Positions 12,820 through 25,993 of a stretch of DNA of 64,000 nucleotides are shown here, piece after piece (position 1 is the first letter of the stretch; each line of letters opens with the position of its first letter). The DNA comes from Pisolithus tinctorius. Its lineage: Eukaryota; Basidiomycota; Agaricomycetes; Boletales; Pisolithaceae. The notes under the pieces are model-generated. The model had not been told where the DNA came from. It did no database searches and was given only the letters and a program-made list of their open reading frames with translations. The translations under genes and the position numbers were made by a program. The stretch spans positions 248,001 through 312,000 of the forward strand of contig JANFAH010000021.1 of assembly GCA_024663395.1 (NCBI GenBank), in the 5' to 3' direction.

Positions 12820-14660
12820 GCAGCATAGAAAAGCGTTATGCAGTGTCGAAAGAGGAGCAGACTTTCTGTCCCAACCCACCAGATCGAAAAAGAAAAGGGA
12901 ACAGAATGTCGTCTTCCAGGGAGACCTGGGGATGGTTGCACCGCAGGACGGAGTCCTGTAAAGCCCAGACTGATCCTCTTATCCCTACCAGGCGTCCCGT
13001 CTCGTATCTCAACCCCGTCCAGGAAGGCCAGCGACATGAGCACGGCCTTGAAGGCAGCAGTGACCTAGTCCAAGAGTCTCACGAACAAGACGCGAGTGCC
13101 ACGATAAATAATCCTCACTCTTTCGATCTACAAGGAAAGGGAAAAGGAGACCTGCCGCCCCCGGGCGTCGTTCAGAGTGGGCCAACATACCTGTCCGATG
13201 CAGAGAACGGATCCAGCTCTTTCAAGATAAGCAGTTTAAGACAATTTTTGATGCGAGAGATCGACAGTTCACGCGCTGTTGCACCTTTAACCGCTTATTG
13301 CTTCATGACCGGTTTCATGTATGTCCCTGCTCCACCTGCACTACGCCGTTGCCTAATTCCATCATATCCGATAGTGATGTAGTCTCCTTTTCTGCGATCT
13401 TCGTATGGTGTGCGTTCCAGACAGGAAATAGCCTCCAGGTATGTTTACTCCATTTCATCTCCTATACTATTCCTGACGTATGTGCATCAGCTTGCCCTTG
13501 CCTTAGCACGTTTCTTCAACAGTCCACACAACTACTCTTTCCACCTCTCAGACCGTCAAGCCCTCTGCTCTATACTCTCCTTCATTTTCGGTGCTTTCAT
13601 CGGCCGACTTGGGGATAGGATCGGCTGCAGGACGCGTCTATGGGTGACTCTCGGCACGTTCATCCAGACAATGTTCACTACGGCAGCGGCCATCGCCATT
13701 TGGAAGTCTGGACAACCGAGTATTTCAGATTCCCGTGCTGTCTCGGCATGGAGCAACACGCTCTCGTTTGTGTGTATCGGATTTATGAGTGCCAGCATGG
13801 GCCTACAGGGAATCATGGGGAAAAGATTAAATACCGAATTCGCAACTACCAGTAAGTCGAACACCTCTCTTGCGTCCCTTGTCCGCCCTTCGTCCTCATT
13901 CTTTTGGTAGCAAACTGACACTCTCGCCGCAGTCGTCCTAACCGTAACATGGTGCGAACTCGTAACTGAACCCCAACTCTTCCACTTCCGCCGGCCAGTA
14001 CAGGCACGCAACCATAAGGCTATGGCCATCCTCTCCCTCTTCATCGGGGCTTTTATGGGACGTGCCATCCTTGACAAGATCGGATCAGCAGGGACCTTGG
14101 CTGTTGGCGCCGGTATCCGTTTCCTCATCACCTTGTCGTGGTTGTTCGTGCCCGCCAAGAAAGCTCCCAAGAACTAATCGTGCGGTATATATCTGTGCTC
14201 TTTGAAGATGAATACGAGGAACGAAGAAACGGAGACCACAAGAAACGACGATGACGAGTGATGAATGCCATGCGGACTATTTCAACGATTGTATATATCG
14301 TAGCAGTGGAAGGAGATGACGCAAGCCTGGCGCTGAGCGGTAAGATTACTGGGAATGACGTCCGGAGTCATCGGACGTTGACCCGCCAAGAGCTGCTCCG
14401 TCGCACGACGCACGACTAGCGAGACGAAAGATGCATGACCTGTATTTCTGGCATTTAGACTCAGTATCATTCCAGTCACACGAGACATTCGCCTTCATAG
14501 CACTTACACCCTGCTTTGGGTCCCACAAGATTTCAGGGATTGCTTTCTTTTTTTTTCTAACGACCCCTTTGCTCGAACGTCTACCAAGAAATTCTGCTCA
14601 GGTGGCGTCTTTGCAGCCCACATGCTTGACCAGTGCTTCGTTGCATTCCAAGATAAATTT
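12820..14660. repeat. Segmental duplication, copy 2 (DUF1275 cassette)
   Basis: Direct copy of the block at about 8260-10095, including gene, 5' leader and 3' flank. The proteins remain close and all three intron positions are kept, while the introns have diverged. Confidence 0.7.
12906..14177 (+). CDS. DUF1275 (YoaK-type) multipass membrane protein, paralogue 2
   Basis: Four exons at 12906-13318, 13375-13438, 13491-13851 and 13933-14177, with the same three intron positions and phases as the copy at 8348. The product starts MSSSRETWGWLHRRTES. It carries the DUF1275 signature TGFIDVV...FQTGNSLQ, then GAFIGRLGDRIG and SASMGLQGIMGKRLNTEF. The N-terminal hydrophilic region is shorter than in paralogue 1 because of small in-frame deletions. 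No stop or frameshift is present, so both copies look functional. The role of fungal DUF1275 proteins is unknown; multiple hydrophobic segments indicate a membrane location. Confidence 0.85.
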
Positions 14661-15423
14661 CAAATAACCTGATCCCAAGTTACATGGTATTGAGCACTAT
14701 TAGCAACTCTGTAGATATATTCTTTCGGGAAAAAAAAGCGTGAACAGCATCATGAAGTCGTAAAAAAACTGTGGTAAATGCATGACGAGGTGGGTATTTG
14801 TAATCTATTAATGATCAGCAATGGGATGAATGCATGCACGAACAGAGCAAGGTATAAAAAAGAAAGCAATGAGGTTGTAGCCAATAGAAATGTAGACGAT
14901 GACGTCTTAAAAATGAAGTAGAAAGGTTGGAAACTGCTGCCCTCGCCGGCGAGGGATAGGTAAATTTAAGAATTAAAAAAGATGCGAGTCTAACAAGCCA
15001 ACAGCAAGGTCAGAATGATCCGCCACAAAAAAAGTAAAGAAAGATCCTTACCTGAAAAAAAAACCTCCCAACGACCTCTCATTATATCCTACACAAGTGG
15101 ACCAGCACGGGTATGAGATGAATCTTGATATGTATGCATAGTTTGAGTTTGGTAGTGGTTTATGTACAATTCGTTCGTCATTTCATCGTTGCGTTGGGAG
15201 TTTTTTTTCTTTTCTTTTCTTTTTCTTCTAGAATCGATTGGTGTTCGGGTGTTCGAGTACGGAGGAACTTTCGTCAAAAAACAGGAGGTTGCCATTTGGA
15301 TCTTCATCACGGGTCACAAGTCCCACGGTATGCATGAGGATGCCGCGTCGATATAAGAGCCAACCGACGCAAGAAGCGTAAGACAGGCAGGGAGAGGACC
15401 GTTGAATTTAGAAATTCGTAATT
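14178..15423. other. Intergenic, A-rich
   Basis: The first 480 bp match the downstream flank of paralogue 1. The remainder is rich in poly-A and poly-T runs and has no supported gene. It is the convergent spacer between the DUF1275 gene and the surface-protein gene. Confidence 0.5.
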
Positions 15424-18400
15424 TCATGAAGAAAGCGTAGTCGTGCACAGACGAGAGCGGGGACTCTCGTCCGCGAACCAGCTCTCCCTAGGTCTATCTG
15501 TCGGCTCACCGGGCAATTCATGTGCGTCGTGTACAGGAGTCGGCTCGCTGTAGTCTGCGGTTCCAAACGTCGTTGTGCTATACACGCGGTTCTTGACGAG
15601 CTGTAGTTGCAAGGGGTTAGAGATAAAAGCGTTAAAGAAAAGTGGAAATTCTGGCAATCGCGACAACACTTACTCCAGCTATCGGGCGCGTATAGTCCTC
15701 GAAATCTCGTAGACTTGCAGCGCTCCGTCCGTCTACTTGAAGTCGGGGATGTAGCAAGCCCTCTGGAAGGCATGACGCTTCTGTGGGCACAGGCGATGGC
15801 ACCGATGCATACGGAAGAGTAGGTGGGCGTAGCGAATCGTAAGGGTTATACAGTTCGTCGTTATGTTGTGGGGTTAAGGCTATTGCAACGTTCGTGTCCA
15901 GGAAGGGCGACGGCGGACAAGGATTTGGGTTCGAAACAATGTACGATCGTGAGGATGTTGGAACCGGCGCTTGTATCGGCACTGGCGTTGGAGGCCGGGC
16001 CTCGCCACCTCCTATGCCTGCGGTCCTCTCAACGTCGAAGTCCTTCGAACTTTTCGTAGGCGTAGCAGGTAACGCTCTCGAGGATGACGCTGGCGAAGGC
16101 GTATGACCCACTCTCCATAACCTATCCAACAACCCACGAACACCGTATGCAGGACTCGACCGACCCTTCCTCTCATCGCCACTTCCAGACGCCGAAACGG
16201 ATATATTACTGCTTCCCGTACTCCGTCTTCGATCCTTGCTGTCATCCTTGTTGCGCACTGAAGATCCACGTTCTCTCCATACCCTGAAACTCGATGGCGG
16301 ACTTCCGAACCCATGCCGATACTTCTTCCGCCCCATGCTATCGCTCGACACGCTCCGGACACCTCCAGAACCAAAGCCATGGTCAACGTGCGAACTCGAC
16401 AACGCACCCTGCGACGACATGCTCCTCAATACATCAAAGCTGCTGGACGCCATACTCCTCGTGTGGGCATACGATCCACTCCCAGATAAAGTCCTGCTCC
16501 TGGCATCGGCGTAATAGCTTGGACTGTACGCAGACCCTTCCGCAGACCCAAAAGCGGAGCCCAGCCCAAGTCTATTCCCACCCGAGGTCTGAGCATGAGG
16601 GTGATTTCCAGCGCCTAGAAGGGGTTCCTCACTTCCAGTAAGCGTCCGCGTGAGTGCATCGACGGAGCACGATCCAGATCCGGACCCCAAGGTCTGCGAA
16701 CGCGCGTAGTGAGATGCACACGATGGAGCGATGTGACCGCTGAGCCACGCAGCAGCATCTGGCCCTGGGGAGCTCCTCCGGCGTCGCTCCGCTATTGGAT
16801 TCACGTATGTTGAGGTCTGCGGGCGCGATGACAGGACCACAGCCGGCGGCGGCGAGAGGGGGGTGATATGTGATCCATCATCGTTGGCATGAAACGGAAG
16901 GGTGGGAGACGATGCACGGGCCGTATCAACGACCGAATCTCCATTTTCATTCGTCCGACGGTCCCGGTGCGATCCATAAACACCGTCTGTGCTACCCCCC
17001 GCCGTATGGCCGGTGTGTAGCGCTGCCAGTATACCCGCATAACGTTCCTCCATCACGGGTGGTCCAGTACTGCCGGAGCCCCGGCGGAGGTATTCGGGCT
17101 CTTCACCATCATCAAACACTTCACCCTCGAGCGGGCCAAGATGCCGTGAAGAACCCAGTAGGGCAGCATCTCTTTCGCGTTTGCGATGATGTCTCCGAGC
17201 GCAGAAGATCCAAAGGACGACGATGACCGCAGCCCCCACAAGACCCAATACGATGGCGGCAATCTTTCCCGGGGAGGTGTCACTGTGACAACAGTGAGGT
17301 CAGTTCAACTCAATCAGGACCACAACGAACGAGAAGCAGATCGAGTGTAAACCTAAAACGGCAAGCCACAGGAACCAGATTCACAGAACCAAGATAGAGG
17401 TCAAGGAAAGAGACCCGAGAGATCGAGGAGACAGAGATGGAAGTGGAAACCGGTCTACGCAACCCCAGCCATCACGTAGTGGGGTTGACATAAATGGATC
17501 AACGATTACTGCTATGATCTCAGCTGGCCGTAAGCCATATGCAATGGAATGAAAACCAATGCCGGACAGGGGTTAACCCTACGTCCCGGATAGAAGTCAC
17601 TCACCTACCGATGGCGTCTGCCCCGGCGGCCGTACTTAGAACACCACTAGTGGTCACTGTCAGGGTAGTTGTCCCAACACCACCAGGTAAGGTAGAAACC
17701 ATCGTGTACATGGACGTATAGGGCATGTATGTGTCACTGGTACGCGGTGAAACGGTGGTGTAAACCGTCTCGGGTATCGCGATCGTGGTAGTTGAGATTA
17801 ACGTCTCTGCTGTAGTCCATAAGCTTGCAACAGTATTGTCTGTAGTCGATGTAGCAGCACCTGACGTCGATGTCTCTCCGAGACTAAAAGATTCCGAGGT
17901 GGAGCTTGTCAGTGGAGACGTTGTTGCCGAAATAGACGTGTCAGCAGACGGGGTAAAAGCCGCGGACGTGGATGACACAGATGCTACGGTAGATGTTGAT
18001 AACGGGACCACGGTTGATTGAGTAGGTGAAGTAGCCACGGAAGACGTAACCGGTACGGACGTAGAAAATGCAGGGTCGGAAGAAGAAGAGGCAAAGCCAG
18101 AAGAAGTAGAAGTGAATGAGTCAGTGCTCGAGGTCATCGAAGTCAACGATGGCGTAGGCGAGCGCGTACCCGTGCTTGTTGTATCTCCTGCAGGCGTGCT
18201 AGATGGGACAGGGCTCTGCGTGACTGAACTGGGAATAAATTAGACATGGATCCTCTGGCTGAAACGCGGAAGGATCTGACACACCTAGTACTGGACGCAG
18301 TCTCAGCAGCAGCAGACGTAGCGCCAGTAGTTTCGGTACCGGAGGAAGCGGTAGATATGACGTCGGAGGTGGATGAGTCCATGTTACTGGAGGTGGGGGA

Positions 18401-18442
18401 CGGCGAGGGGGTTAGAGGAGAGGACGTCAGCGAGACGTCCAT
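15424..18442 (-). CDS. Mucin-like single-pass membrane protein
   Basis: Four exons on the minus strand: 18442-18283, 18223-17605, 17282-15674 and 15600-15424. Together they give 854 codons in phase. The first donor (GTGTCAG) was picked because only it keeps frame. The N-terminal 260 residues are almost entirely Ser, Thr, Ala and Val, as in O-mannosylated cell-surface stalks. A hydrophobic helix (IAAIVLGLVGAAVIVVLWIF, about residues 267-287) follows, with a basic stop-transfer RRHHRKRER, then a roughly 560-residue Ser/Gly/Arg-rich tail with no recognised domain. The layout resembles fungal wall-sensor or polarity proteins (Mid2/Wsc/Axl2-like), without sequence proof. A cleavable signal peptide is not visible at the chosen Met, so a 5' exon could be missing. 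The third intron position is occupied by a 322-nt intron, longer than others here. A TATA-like element lies near 18730. Confidence 0.7.
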
Positions 18443-21400
18443 GAGAGGATAACGTTTCTGAGATATCAAGGTGTTGTAGAGAGATGGCAACAGATTGATG
18501 GGCATGCGGTAGCATGCATGTAGAGAGAGTGATAGCAGGTGAGATGAACGACGATGAACAGTGTGGTTGGTGGGCCTCGTGACAGTCGTCAGTGCAGACG
18601 TTTGAAGAGGTGGAAGACAGGGAAAATGGCTCGGATCGTCTCGACGCTCCGCTGTGAGTAATAATAACTTATAAGCGACGGCAGAAGGACAAACCGCCCT
18701 TCTGAGCGAACTAGTAGACGCTGCAGGTCCCAATAATATTTATAAGTGTCCCGTATCGACGGCACCTGCGGTTGCAGTGCGCTGTGGAGGTTAATGGTCT
18801 ATCCTTCCCCTGGCCAGTACAGCTTGGAGACCCACACGCACACCCACGGAAGAAACCAGTGACGGCCACACAACGACCGAGTGGAGACACAGCGAATAGT
18901 CACTACGGTTTCAAGCTTCAGCAGAAATTCTGAGCGGGTCCACGCTACGGTGCTCACGCCATTAAGTGTCGGAACATTGTACCCATTTCGGTTTAGTGAA
19001 AGGTACTGGGAACATTGTATTATTTTTTTTTCTGTGTTCTTTTTTTCGTGGTTTGATGTGAGTGGAGAGGGGTTGGGAGGCAAAAGCCCTCGCCATGCCA
19101 CGTGGCCGACACAGCCGCGGGAACTGCTTGCCCTGCCGAGGAAGCATGTTGCATAACAAATAACGACAAATATGGACCCACACCTCTCGCTCACACTACA
19201 AGGAACGTTTGATTGATGCAACGCGCCCAGACACATGTCAAAAGCAGGCTCTGGGTAAACACTTTGCACCTCGACCACCCCAATGTGAACATACCCACCA
19301 CCTGTCATTGGCACGCCTTCCATCATTGCCTACCCCAACTTGCCAAGATGACGCTAGATTATGTCATAGCATGGTTCTACTTCTTTCTTCCTTTGACCCG
19401 GGTGCCTTGTGTACCGACGACAATTTCAAAACATTTGCTGTACCTCGCAGTCCGAGAGGTCAAGGAACTTGACCGTGCCTCGATCAAACTATCATACTCA
19501 CAGGCCGATCCCTAGCTCAGCCTCTCACTCTGACAGAAAACTATTCACCGTCTTTCCAGTGGATCAACATACCCACGATAATGACACCCCACAAGACACC
19601 CCCCTTCTTATTACCACAGCGGCGCAGCCGATGATGGAAATTGTATAGACTGCCTACACGTATCATCGATGCGCACGGCTCAGCCCGTGAGACAACCCGA
19701 ATAGTCGACCACATCTTATCTACCTGGGCTGCTGCGATCTCTGACCCTCCGAACAGTCAATATTCGTTAGACCATCATTGCGGAAATGACAGGAATTCTC
19801 TCTACTTCGCTTTCGAGGCCGGAAGATACTCCTTATCTATTGATGCCCGCAAATGTTTCCCTATGGGCACACATCTACACCCACTGCAGATTACCCCAGT
19901 CCCCAGTAATCTCCTTGGCGCTTAATACTTGCATCCTCAAGAACGTCGGCGTATCTTGATAATGAATTCCCCAACAAACGGTAGCACATGCTTGAACAGC
20001 AATCGACGCAATGCACGGAGGTTCGGACACTCGCACCGTCCGAACGTGCAGTGTGGCGCTGACGGCCGCCGGTGACTAGAACGGCCGTTGCATTTCCAGG
20101 CGCAGGACTGAGAACAGATAGATCTAATTGCAGCCATGGTACGACGCACCCAGTCGTTCAACGGTCCGGGTGTCGTCACTAGATCCGGTGAATGCAAGAT
20201 GGACGGAGATTCGGATGCTTGAACATACCACCTCACGTGCATGTGGCACTGATTGTGGCCCAAGACAAGAAACGATTTTTACATGACTCAGCGCAAAGTG
20301 AGAACATACTCTGAAGGCTGCATAATGGCTGTTTATACACCTTTATTACAAACCCTCCGTTCAAAAATAGTGATCTTCGGTTCCCCTCTCGTGCATCTCC
20401 GATAACAAGATTGCACCCCTGAAACTACCAGACCTGTGGTGACTGGTGAAGCTTGAAGTAGCAAGGACATGTGCACATCGACCGCGTCCGGATCCAGAGT
20501 ACTGTTACCACTTATGTAAGTAACGACATAAGATGGTTTTTCCACTATTAATCAGGGACTAGAAGTTCCATGATGACTCAGCAACTGATGCTTGTCTTCA
20601 ATCATTGCTATTTGAGACTCTCGCCAACACGTGCCGTCCGACCTTCCGGTTCATGAAGAATGCAGGTGAGGCTGTGTGCAGCTCCTTCCTCTTCGCAGCG
20701 TTGTCTGTCGTTCAAGTTCGTCAAATGGTCTCCATTGACAAGTCTACGAATCGATGCGGACTGCCAAAGGCATCACGAATATCTATGTCATGTATGTAAG
20801 CCTTACAAGTCCCGTTGCTCTGGTTGAACGGTGAGAAGCTTAACCCTCAAGACTTCTGGGTATCTCATGCTCACTCATATTCTCAGGAAGATCCGGTCTT
20901 GTAGCAATCCAAGAAGGTTCAGGCGATGATATTTGAATGTTCGTTGTTAGCATACGCGAGTGCCGAGTGCAACGTGGTTCGAGATGTGCGTGGATATGGC
21001 CGCATAGTTCGCCATCTCTCCGTTACTGCTTCCAGACCCAACGGTCTGCAAGAGGCTACCGAGAGCTACTAAGCATATACTGCGACTATCTCGCGTGTAA
21101 GCTTGATATATGACTCTCCTACATGCACTGGGAAACTAAACAACCACGTTTAGAAAATTCCAGGCATGGTCGACTCCGTTACAACTACGGTGACATCATA
21201 ATGCGGTATTTTACGCCCACAACGTGCTGCCACGTAGGTCAACCTCCAAGCCGTGATAGAAAAAAGCAAGTATTGCAATTTGCATGGAGGTCCACTCCTT
21301 CCCATTCGACTGTATAAGGAGAAAATGATCTTCCTCCGAATGCAAATCACTGAGATAATTGTTGGTGCAATGCGGGCTGATCCCTGATAAGGCTTGCCGC

Positions 21401-21704
21401 GAGGACATCACGGATTCGCCATTGCTCTTCTATCGGCCATCTCTTGCCCGCTCACCACGGTCCGGACAACTGCTCACGGCTATCGGTTCATACATGGCAT
21501 TTTTCTCATGGAATATGTTGCATCAGGCTGTAACCATGGGTCGCTTTTTGAAACCTCGAAGTGAAACCAGTCGGATTACTTTTTGCCGTGTGTATGCCAG
21601 CACATCCGGCCCTGTTAAATGCGCCAAATCTGCCATGCCGAGCCAAGTTCGTTCCCTGTCCGCATAAAAGGCCAGTGCGCACACAAGCGTTTTCTCGCTC
21701 AACG
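18443..21704. other. Gene-poor spacer; 3' part belongs to the oxoamine synthase repeat
   Basis: No coding sequence is supported between 18443 and about 20640. From about 20650 the sequence matches the upstream regions of the second and third oxoamine synthase copies (shared TGCAGGTGAGGCTGTGTG and GTGCGTGGATATGGCCGCAT). Confidence 0.5.
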
Positions 21705-23212
21705 ATGTCTGCTCAGGGATCAGCCTTGACTAAGTCTCTCGATGATATCTTGACCCGCCGTAAACAGTCTGGCCTTCCCCTCCTCGCTATCGACGGACCC
21801 TTCTTATCCTCTGCTCCGGACTTCTTCTCTAATGATTACCTCTCATTGTCCACAAGCCCCTTACTCCGTGAACTTTTCCTGCCTAAGGCTCTTTCCGCAT
21901 CCCGTCTTTTCGGTGCGACAGGCTGCCGCCTCGCCACTGGCAACGGTGAAGGCTACCGTGCTCTCGAAGAGCGTCTTGCCTACTTTTTTCATTCTCCTGA
22001 CGCGCTGCTCTGCACCTCCGGCTGTGTCGCCAATGAGGCCTTCTGGTCCACGGTACCACAACCAGGCGACGTCCTCATCTTTGACCAGCTTGTTCACAGT
22101 TCGATCCGCGAGGGTGCTCGTCTCTCGCATATCCCGAAAGATATGCAATATAACTTTAGGCATAATTCCGTGACGGCGTTTAAGCAGTGCTTAGAGGATG
22201 TTTTGAAGAAGCACCATGCACAGATTGTGCAGGGGTCGAGGACAGTGTTCGTCGCCGTCGAGAGCTTGTACAGCATGGATGGAGATTTCTCACCTCTAGA
22301 GGATATTGTGCGCACTGTGGAAGAGTTGGTGCCGAAAGGCCATGCTCATATCGTCGTCGACGAAGCCCATACTTCAGGAGTATTTGGACCGGACGGAAGT
22401 GGATATGTCGCTCTTCTTGGTCTCAAGGGACGCGTCCACACAATGATGCATACCCTTGGAAAAGCATGGGGACATCGAGGAGGTCAGTTCGTCAGTAGAT
22501 TTGAAATCTTTCTAGCCCTCCTGATAAGCTGAATATTGCATCTTAACCCTTGAACTTGGACAGCTGTTGTTCTGACCTCACCCATGGTCCGCAAGTACCT
22601 GGTGAACTATGCCAAAGCGTTTGGATACACCACTACTATGGCTCACATGGACGTCCATATACTCAACTCCTGTCTCGACATCATTTCTGGACCGAAAGGA
22701 CAGGAGGTACGCCTATTGCAGAGATCTTCTCTGTTACTCGTACTCATTTCCTCACGCACTTCCCTCAGCTCAGAAACAAACTTAGCCACATCGTCCAATA
22801 TGCACACACCCACCTCATAAACGCCTTGCGACCTTTCCCTGCGCAAATCGTTACGCTCACCCTCCCTTCCACGCGTGCGTCCGGTATTGACTTAGACCGT
22901 TCCGCCGCCAAGCGAAGTGCCGAACTCAAATTATACTCTCCTGTGATTCCACTACTCACCCCGCACGCTGTCGAGCTTGCCGACTACCTGATCGACTGCG
23001 GATACAATGCTGGTGCGGTCACTTACCCAGCCGTTAAAGTGTCGAGGGTGCGTATGATCGTGCATGCCGGAAATACGCAGGCAGAAGTAGACAGATTCGT
23101 GGAGAAGGTCGTCGAATGGGCCACTGCAAAGGATCAGGCATCGAGCCAAGAGGGGAATCGCGCTGGCGAGGTATCAGGGGAAGGTCGTGGAGTCGTCAGA
23201 GGGCGGCTGTAG
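21705..23212 (+). CDS. Alpha-oxoamine synthase (BioF-like PLP enzyme), copy 1
   Basis: Three exons (21705-22482, 22564-22706, 22769-23212) encode 454 residues. The fold is PLP-dependent aminotransferase class II of the alpha-oxoamine synthase family. These enzymes join an amino acid to an acyl-CoA with loss of CO2. Visible marks are RLATGNGEGYRALEERLA, a DQLVHSSI segment (cofactor-stacking His region), the PLP-Asp motif DEAHTSGVFG, and the Schiff-base lysine in HTLGKAWGHRGA, rebuilt across intron 1. The lysine context resembles 8-amino-7-oxononanoate synthase (TLGKGFG) more than serine palmitoyltransferase. The substrate cannot be read from sequence. No thiolation domain or PKS lies nearby. 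The start ATG is shared by all three copies and a TATA-like CATAAAAG lies about 45 bp upstream. The C-terminus ends GRL. Confidence 0.87.
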
Positions 23213-23835
23213 CGAGGAGTGTCGTCTGACGTCTAGCAGGGGTAAATCTGAAGTATACCCGTAATCAAACCGTTGCACCCAGTGTAACGAACATAAAAAT
23301 AATGTAAAGTACTATGTAACATATGTTGCACCCACCTGTCGATGCGAACGTACGAAGGGGAAACAATAAGGGGAGTTTATGTTGTCACAACAATTGGAGT
23401 CGGAGTTGCAAAGTTTTGTCACGGACTGTCACAGACGGCATCTCTGCCGTCTGCATTCCGAAAGTCACTCCGACATGATGTCGGCTTGATCGCTTCTTGT
23501 GATGTCGAAGCGGCGCCTGAATTGTGCCACACCGTGATTTCCATCTACTGACCTCACACTCATACTCATATCCTGTTTTTTAAAGACCAATGCTCCACTT
23601 GAGGTCTGTAAAGACCTGTCGGCTTGTTGGGTCCCTATATACGCCTATTTTTATTGAGGGGGTTATTTGCTTAAATTGACATATCTTGAGCAAATCTCGC
23701 TCCTTTTTTTTAACCAAGATATGGGCAAGAAATCGACTGCGTTGTGGTAGAATCGTGATTTTGCACCTCCTGTTGTTTTTGCAACTCCGGTAAGTTGATA
23801 GTGCACCGGCCTGCGGCAAACTACTTATATATTCG
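23213..23835. other. Repeat spacer between units 1 and 2
   Basis: 3' flank of copy 1 followed by a non-coding block shared with 26500-26750. No gene is seen. Confidence 0.5.
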
Positions 23836-23950
23836 TCACGATCAACAGATCAGACATCCGCAACTATCCCGTTCTATTTGCATCGTCGACGCCAAAATCG
23901 TCAGTGTGTCCCGAGCTGCCCCTTCGCGTGAATGCTGATGCGAGGCGTGT
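23836..23950 (-). pseudogene. Relic of the UBL3-like C-terminal exon, copy 1
   Basis: The minus strand matches the last exon of the intact gene at 29777-30941: a frame reads RRGSSGHTD then VDDANRTG, as against SSGHTDLGADDADRTG in the intact gene. A stop (TAG) follows ANRTG, and CGCLIC appears in another frame. Only the tail is present, without the ubiquitin fold. Confidence 0.72.
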
Positions 23951-24500
23951 GAGGCCGCGCGCAGTTCCTTTCTCTTCTCATGCTCACTCACAATCTTAGG
24001 AAGATCCCATCTTATAGCAATCATATCAAGAATAGTTCAGGCGATATGATACTTGAATGTTCGCCGAGTCAACATATACACGTGTCGAGTGCACCGTGAG
24101 CCGAGATGTGCGTGGATGTGGCCGCATATTTCGCCATCTCTCCGTTACTACTTCCGGACCCAACAAAGACTCCACACGGATGAGTGTCTGCAAGAGGCTA
24201 CCAAGAGCTACTACGTATATACTGTTACTGCCGCACGTGTACGCTCGACATATGACCCGTTCTACATACTAACCTGGTAAACTAACAGACAGATTTAGAA
24301 AACTCCAGACATGGTCAACCCCGTTACAACTACGGTGACATCTTAATGCGATACTTTACGCCCATTTCATCAGTCCGGAAAATTCAGTGCTGTGAAATGC
24401 GCCAGATCTGCTGCGGCGAGCCAAGTTCACTTCCGGACTACATAAAGGGCCATTTCGCACACAAGCACTCCAATTTTGTATTCTGTATTCTGGTTCATCG

Positions 24501-25993
24501 ATGTCTGCTCAGGAAACAGCCTTGACAAAATGTCTCGATAATATCTTGACCCGCCGTAAACAGTCTGGCCTTCCCCTCCTTGCTATCGACGGGCCCTTCG
24601 TATCCCCTACCCCGGACTTCTTCTCTAATGACTACCTTTCATTGTCAACAAGCCCCTTACTCCGTGAACGTTTCCTGTCCAAGGCCCTTTCTGTCCCCCG
24701 CCTCTTCGGTTCGACAGGCACCCGCCTCGCCACTGGCAACAGCGAAGGCTACCGGGCTCTCGAAGAGCGTCTCGCCCACTTCTTCCAATCCCCTGATGCA
24801 CTGCTCTGCACCTCCGGCTGTGTCGCCAATGAGGTCTTCTGGTCTACGGTACCACAACCAGGCGACGTCCTCATCTTTGACCAACTCGTACACAGCTCGA
24901 TCCGCGAGGGTGTGCGTCTTTCGCATATCCCGAAAGATAAACAATACAAATTTAGGCATAATTCCGTGACGGCGTTTAAGCAGTGCTTGGAGGATGCTTT
25001 GAAGAAGTACCATGCACAGATTGTGCAAGGGTCGGGGACGGTGTTCGTCGCTATTGAGAGTGTTTACAGCATGGACGGAGATTTCTCGCCTTTGGAGGAT
25101 ATCGTGCGTACTGTGGAGGAGTTGGTGCCGAAAGGCCATGCCCATATCTGTGTCGACGAGGCCCATAGTTCAGGAATATTTGGACCCGATGGACGTGGAT
25201 ATGTCGCCCTTCTTGGTCTCAAGGGGCGCATCCACACGATGATGCATACACTTGGGAAAGCGTGGGGACATCGAGGAGGTCAGTCCGTCCGTAGATTTAA
25301 AATTTTTTCCTTTCAACACTCCCTGATAAGCTGAATATTGCACCTCAAATCTTTGAACTTGGACAGCCGTTCTTCTGACCTCACCCACGGTGCACAAGTA
25401 CCTGGTCAATTATGCCAAAGCATTTGGATACACCACTGCCATGGCCCACATGGATGTCCATGTGATCAACTCCTGTCTCGACATCATCTCCGGACCAAAA
25501 GGACAGGAGGTATGTCTAAAGCAGAGATTTTCTCTTTTGTTCGTTACTCATTTCCTCACGCACCTCTCAGCTCCGAAACAAACTCAGCCACATCGTCCAA
25601 TATGCACAGACCCACCTCGGAAATGCTTTGCGGCCTTTCCCTGCGCAAATCATTACGCTTACCCCTGCTGACTTGGACCGCGCCGCCGCCCAGCGAAGTG
25701 CAGAACTCAAATTATACTCTCCTGTGATTCCCCTACTCAGCCCTCACGCCGTCGAGCTGTCGCACTACCTGATCGACTGCGGATACAATGCTAGTGCAGT
25801 CACCTACCCGGTTGTTAAAGTGTCGAGGGTGCGCGTGATCGTACATGCTGGAAATACGCAGGCGGAGGTAGACAGGTTCGTGGAGAAGGTCGTCGAATGG
25901 GCCACTACAAAGAATCAGACATTGAATCAGGAGGGAAAGCTAGTTGGTGAGGTATCAGGAGAGGGTCGGGGAACTGTCAGAGGACGACTGTAG
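24501..25993 (+). CDS. Alpha-oxoamine synthase (BioF-like PLP enzyme), copy 2
   Basis: Three exons (24501-25278, 25367-25509, 25571-25993) with the same two intron positions as copy 1, coding for 447 residues. The PLP-Asp motif is DEAHSSGIFG and the catalytic lysine sits in HTLGKAWGHRGA. The region between exon 3 start and the AAQRSAELKLYSP block is seven residues shorter than in copy 1. No lesion is present. The promoter copy includes GACTACATAAAGGGCC about 65 bp before the ATG. It is closer to copy 3 than to copy 1, suggesting a later second duplication. Reaction and substrate are known only at family level. Confidence 0.87.
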
